From an archaeon (GTDB lineage Archaea > Hydrothermarchaeota > Hydrothermarchaeia > Hydrothermarchaeales > JALUUU01), in the NCBI GenBank assembly GCA_027021185.1, contig JALUUU010000199.1:1-7462 (forward strand): a DNA stretch of 7,462 nt. Direction: 5' to 3'. Below are positions 5,170 through 7,462 of the stretch, piece by piece. Below the pieces are notes generated by a model. That model saw only the letters and a program-made list of their open reading frames with translations, was not told where the DNA came from and searched no databases. The position numbers and the translations under genes are program-made. Within the stretch, counting starts at the first letter, position 1; each line of letters begins with the position of its first letter.

Positions 5170-5673
5170 TTATTTGGATATCAGCACTGGGCAGTGGGAG
5201 TGCTTGATAACGTACTCGCTTATGCTCCCTAGGAGGATCCTGGAGATACCTGTCCTGCCCCGGCTCCCCATGACTATCATGTCGTAGTCGTTTTCCTCAG
5301 CGAATTTAACGATGAGCTGCTTCGCGTCATAGCAGTACTTGCTGGGGTCTGCCCTGAATATCTTTGTCTTGGCTTTAACACCCATCTCGTCCGACACTTT
5401 CTTGGCGTCGTGAATAGCCTCCTCGGCATCCTTGACGCGTTCTTTGGATGCCTCGAATCTCATCCTCTCTATATCCAGGTTTGCCGGAGCTCCCAGGGGA
5501 AAGTTCATTGGCGGTATTATGCCCTTTCCTCCTTCGGGCACAGCCACCATCTCATCACAGCCTATGGCATGGAATATCGTCAGCTCGGCGTTGTGGGCCA
5601 GGGCCTCGCGGCAGGCCAGTTTAACCGCCAGGCGGCTTGAGGCCGATCCGTCGGTCGCTACAAGTATTTTCAA
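5170..5673 (-). CDS. Universal stress protein (UspA family, ATP-binding type)
   Basis: 167 residues, a single Usp domain. It opens with the family strand KILVATDGSASSRLAVKLA and ends with the ATP-binding signature G136-xx-G139-x9-G149-S150 (GSRGRTGISRILLGS) and the closing strand HCPVLISK. The intact signature indicates the nucleotide-binding subgroup. An insert of about 40 residues rich in Gly/Pro/Met and charged helix follows the first strand-helix unit, as in many archaeal members. The start codon is TTG (5673-5671), not ATG; it is fixed by a strong Shine-Dalgarno sequence GGAGGT six bases upstream and by the TTGA overlap with the stop of the hdrE-like gene. It is the last gene of the hdrD-orf82-hdrE operon, so it should be co-expressed with the membrane redox complex and may report energy status. 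That role is inferred from position. Confidence 0.93.
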   Translation of the reverse strand: MKILVATDGSASSRLAVKLACREALAHNAELTIFHAIGCDEMVAVPEGGKGIIPPMNFPLGAPANLDIERMRFEASKERVKDAEEAIHDAKKVSDEMGVKAKTKIFRADPSKYCYDAKQLIVKFAEENDYDMIVMGSRGRTGISRILLGSISEYVIKHSHCPVLISK

Positions 5674-6488
5674 ACTCCTACCTCCTTTTTTGGGTTATGC
5701 ATCCGCATGGCCGCTGCTTTGGTGGTTATCTGAGCGGCGAACATGTGAAATTGTTTAGAGTACGGGATGAAGGCCAGGAAGGCTGAGGCTACGAGGAAGT
5801 GGGCGAGCCAAGCCAGGAGGTGAAGGTTTATCAGGGCCTCGGGGTTTGAGCCCAGCAAGGCTTTGAGAACAATGGCGAAGAACGCTCCAACGGGAGACCA
5901 GTCCATGTTGGGGCTGGGCATAACTGCCAGCCTCAGGCCCTCGACGGTGAAGCCCATGAACACTGTGAGGAACAAGAGCACGAGGATTGTTCCGTCTTCC
6001 ATGTAGGAGATTATTCTCTCTGGCTTGAATACGTATCTCCGCAGCAGGGCCCCTGCGCTGCTTATCAGCAGCACGAGACCGGCCACATCCATGGTGAAAG
6101 AAAAGACCAGATAGGTTACTCCCTTTAGAAATCCCAGCCTGAACTCGTGGTGAAGGGTGACCAGCACTGTGCCGAGAAACAGGATGACGAAGCTCCACAT
6201 TATCAGTACCAGCATCACTCCCCTAGCTTTACTGCGCTGGAAAACCCTCTTGGCGGTGAAGCAGTCTGAGGAAAAGAAATCCCGCAGCATCATCTTGAAG
6301 ATCGTCGCCCTTGTGGTGCCCGAGAGAATCTCGCTGTCCTCGTCTACCCCCCGCATCCACAGGGATATCCTGCTCCAAAATCCGTAGGCAAATATCGCAA
6401 CCGACACGGCGGCTAAGAAATAAAAGGCAATCAAGACGTTCCACGATATCCCCCAAAACACTACTCTGCCAGCCTCCTCCACGCCCAT
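5670..6488 (-). CDS. hdrE: HdrE-like membrane cytochrome b (NarI/DsrM family)
   Basis: 272 residues with five or six hydrophobic segments (about 12-36, 91-112, 127-148, 167-188, 198-212, 222-245). The family is the NarI-like b-type cytochrome that passes electrons between a quinone or methanophenazine pool and a cytoplasmic iron-sulfur partner. Recognisable signatures are FWGISWNVL with AYGFWSRISLW at the N-terminus, FVILFLGTVLVTLHH (99-114), and the C-terminal HLLAWLAHFLVASAFLAF-IPYSKQFH with His223, His230 and His248 as likely heme ligands. Where relatives usually have a His near the start of the second helix (G-x-x-H), this protein has Leu93. A Shine-Dalgarno AGGAGG (6500-6495) is six bases from the ATG. 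It follows orf82 by one base and overlaps the stress-protein start by four. DsrM, HmeC or TmcC relatives are alternatives, but the HdrD-like partner in the operon favours HdrE. Confidence 0.82.
   Translation of the reverse strand: MGVEEAGRVVFWGISWNVLIAFYFLAAVSVAIFAYGFWSRISLWMRGVDEDSEILSGTTRATIFKMMLRDFFSSDCFTAKRVFQRSKARGVMLVLIMWSFVILFLGTVLVTLHHEFRLGFLKGVTYLVFSFTMDVAGLVLLISSAGALLRRYVFKPERIISYMEDGTILVLLFLTVFMGFTVEGLRLAVMPSPNMDWSPVGAFFAIVLKALLGSNPEALINLHLLAWLAHFLVASAFLAFIPYSKQFHMFAAQITTKAAAMRMHNPKKEVGV
5680..5685 (-). promoter_or_regulatory. Shine-Dalgarno GGAGGT that fixes the TTG start of the stress protein
   Basis: GGAGGT lies six bases before TTG inside the 3' end of the hdrE-like gene. A site this strong can load ribosomes independently as well as by coupling, and may compensate for the weak start codon. 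Confidence 0.8.
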
Positions 6489-6489
6489 T

Positions 6490-6738
6490 TCAGCCCTCCT
6501 TGAACTCGAATTTTTCCTGCTTTCTCAGGTATTTTCTTATGACCTCCGGCTGGTATCTGCAGTTTCTGCAGTCCTCGCCAAAGTCGTTAACCCCCCTGCA
6601 GAGCTCACCGCCCATGGCATTCAGGACTATGTGGTCATCGTGTTCCTCGGGCTTTTCCAGGGGGAAGAAATAGTAGTTTCTAATGGTGGTCATGTCTTCC
6701 TCGGAGACTCCGTATACCTTTACCCTGCATTGCACCAT
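6490..6738 (-). CDS. Unrecognised 82-aa Cys-containing protein between hdrD and hdrE
   Basis: I do not recognise this protein. It is soluble, strongly charged, and has four cysteines: C4, C47, C57 and C60, the last three as C-x9-C-x2-C in GGELCRGVNDFGEDCRNCRY. That could bind a metal or iron-sulfur centre, or form a redox thiol pair. The C-terminus is a lysine/glutamate-rich helix. I chose the ATG at 6738 because it has the Shine-Dalgarno AGGTGAT three bases upstream and starts 8 nt after the hdrD-like stop. An in-frame ATG at 6813 would overlap that gene by 67 bases and has no such site. The gene ends one base before the hdrE-like ATG, and its last codons contain the Shine-Dalgarno sequence for that gene, so it is a fixed part of the operon. 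A small accessory or coupling subunit of the HdrDE complex is the obvious inference. Confidence 0.75.
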   Translation of the reverse strand: MVQCRVKVYGVSEEDMTTIRNYYFFPLEKPEEHDDHIVLNAMGGELCRGVNDFGEDCRNCRYQPEVIRKYLRKQEKFEFKEG

Positions 6739-6741
6739 GTT

Positions 6742-6748
6742 ATCACCT
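6742..6748 (-). promoter_or_regulatory. Shine-Dalgarno AGGTGAT deciding the start of the 82-aa gene
   Basis: AGGTGAT overlaps the TAG stop of the hdrD-like gene and lies three bases before the ATG at 6738. It is complementary to the ATCACCT part of the 16S rRNA 3' end and selects this ATG over the upstream in-frame one at 6813. Confidence 0.65.
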
Positions 6749-7462
6749 AGAGCAGCCTGGTCGCGTACTGCATCAAATCGTTGCACTTTATCCCGGGAGA
6801 GTAATTCTTCCATTCTTCCCCTGCCGGCGGAGGTATCCTGCGATGAACGTACATCGCGTAGCAGGCGGGGCAGTTCATGAGCAAGGTCTCTGCCCCCGTC
6901 TTCTTAGCATCCTCGAACATCAGCTTCCCCATCTCCATGGCGAGGTCTGGCTTGAAGAGCCTTATTCCGCCTCCGGCGCCGCAGCACCTCGTCTCCCCCT
7001 TGGCGCGCTCCATCTCCAGGAGCTCGACCCCCGGGAGATAGGAGAAGAATACCCGCACTTCCTCCCTGATCTGCGGCCCCTTGAGCCCCCTTGCTATCTG
7101 GCATGGGTCGTGGAAGGTGACCTTTTCTTTCCTGCTTTTAGTGAACTTGAGCTTGCCCTCCTCCAGAAGCTCAACGGCGAAGGGGATAAGATGGGTTACC
7201 TCGAAGGGGAGCTTTCCATCATAGTACTTGGGCCACACGTGGCGGAGCTGCTGCAGGCAGCAGGGGCACGAGACGATAAGCCTTTCAACCCCTTTCTCTG
7301 CGAACTTTTCAACATTGTTCCGGGTGAGCTCCTCGGCTATCTCCCACTGACCCGTGGCGGTCATGGGGTAGCCGCAGCACCAGGCATCCTCTGCGTCCAG
7401 CATAGTAAAATCTGTGCCCGAGGCCTGTAGAATCCTCACCGCTCCCTCAGGCATAGGGGCAG
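6747..7462 (-). CDS. hdrD: HdrD-like heterodisulfide reductase catalytic subunit, C-terminal part (5' end outside window)
   Basis: The frame stays open to the window edge; the ATG at 7454 is preceded by in-frame sense codons (A-P), so it is internal. About 238 residues are visible. Counted from that Met, the second half of the first CCG domain is present (C26-C27-G, then C63 and C66), followed by a complete second one: C118, C157-C158-G, C195, C198. The spacings (35 residues between CC and CxxC in the first; 38 and 36 in the second) match the CX31-39CCX35-36CxxC pattern of HdrD/HdrB that holds the two noncubane [4Fe-4S] clusters where CoM-S-S-CoB is reduced. Full-length HdrD also has an N-terminal ferredoxin domain, which would lie outside. 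The HdrE-like gene two positions downstream supports HdrD over GlcF or LutA types. DsrK- or HmeD-like proteins share the motif and remain possible. Confidence 0.85.
   Translation of the reverse strand, partial: APMPEGAVRILQASGTDFTMLDAEDAWCCGYPMTATGQWEIAEELTRNNVEKFAEKGVERLIVSCPCCLQQLRHVWPKYYDGKLPFEVTHLIPFAVELLEEGKLKFTKSRKEKVTFHDPCQIARGLKGPQIREEVRVFFSYLPGVELLEMERAKGETRCCGAGGGIRLFKPDLAMEMGKLMFEDAKKTGAETLLMNCPACYAMYVHRRIPPPAGEEWKNYSPGIKCNDLMQYATRLL

Noticed and set aside
6739..6813. N-terminal 25-codon extension of the 82-aa gene
   Set aside because: Would overlap the conserved end of hdrD by 67 bases and has no ribosome site, whereas the ATG at 6738 has one.
6843..7430. A 195-codon plus-strand open frame opposite hdrD
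   Set aside because: Lies wholly over the CCG-motif coding region on the minus strand. The peptide is rich in Gly/Leu/His of antisense type and has no promoter or Shine-Dalgarno support.
1..7462. CRISPR array, tRNA, rRNA, transposon or integration site
   Set aside because: The CARF-like gene prompted a look for repeat-spacer units and cas motifs. None was seen, nor any RNA gene consensus or terminal inverted repeats; spacers are all 165 bp or less.

Overview
The window looks like a piece of an archaeal chromosome from an organism with C1 (methane- or alkane-type) energy metabolism. Three things point to archaea: formylmethanofuran dehydrogenase subunit A, a coenzyme F420-type flavoprotein, and promoters built from a purine-rich BRE followed by a TTTAWATA TATA box at leaderless or near-leaderless distance. 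Coding DNA is fairly G+C rich with many AGG/AGA and ATA codons, while the two divergent promoter regions are very A+T rich. The lineage cannot be fixed from this window. No mcr gene, tRNA, rRNA, CRISPR array or mobile element is seen.

Layout, left to right. (1) 2-349 (+): the C-terminal end of an MFS transporter, which overlaps the next gene tail to tail. (2) 3347-346 (-): a two-gene operon. An unusual protein with four [4Fe-4S] motifs fused to an FrhB-type F420/flavin domain is followed, with an ATGA overlap, by fwdA. (3) 3348-3512: a 165-bp divergent promoter region with two matching BRE-TATA elements and several inverted repeats. (4) 3513-3791 (+): a leaderless dicluster ferredoxin whose first cluster motif matches that of the fusion protein. 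(5) 4536-3832 (-): a CARF-like/winged-helix regulator, divergent from (6) 4602-5168 (+), a membrane-anchored DUF4352-like protein. A 12-bp palindrome lies between them. (7) 7462-5170 (-): an operon of hdrD-like (partial), an unrecognised 82-aa Cys-containing ORF, an hdrE-like membrane cytochrome b, and a universal stress protein that starts with TTG. Its genes overlap or lie within 8 nt.

Working model (inference). FwdA, the fused F420/polyferredoxin protein and the small ferredoxin would form an electron module that joins CO2/formylmethanofuran chemistry to F420. F420 is much more positive in potential than the formylmethanofuran couple, so direct wiring would favour formyl-methanofuran oxidation unless bifurcation is involved. 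HdrDE would link a thiol/disulfide couple to a membrane quinone or methanophenazine pool. The CARF-like regulator sits between the two modules and may sense a nucleotide-type ligand. The rest of the Fwd complex (B, C, D) is not in the window.
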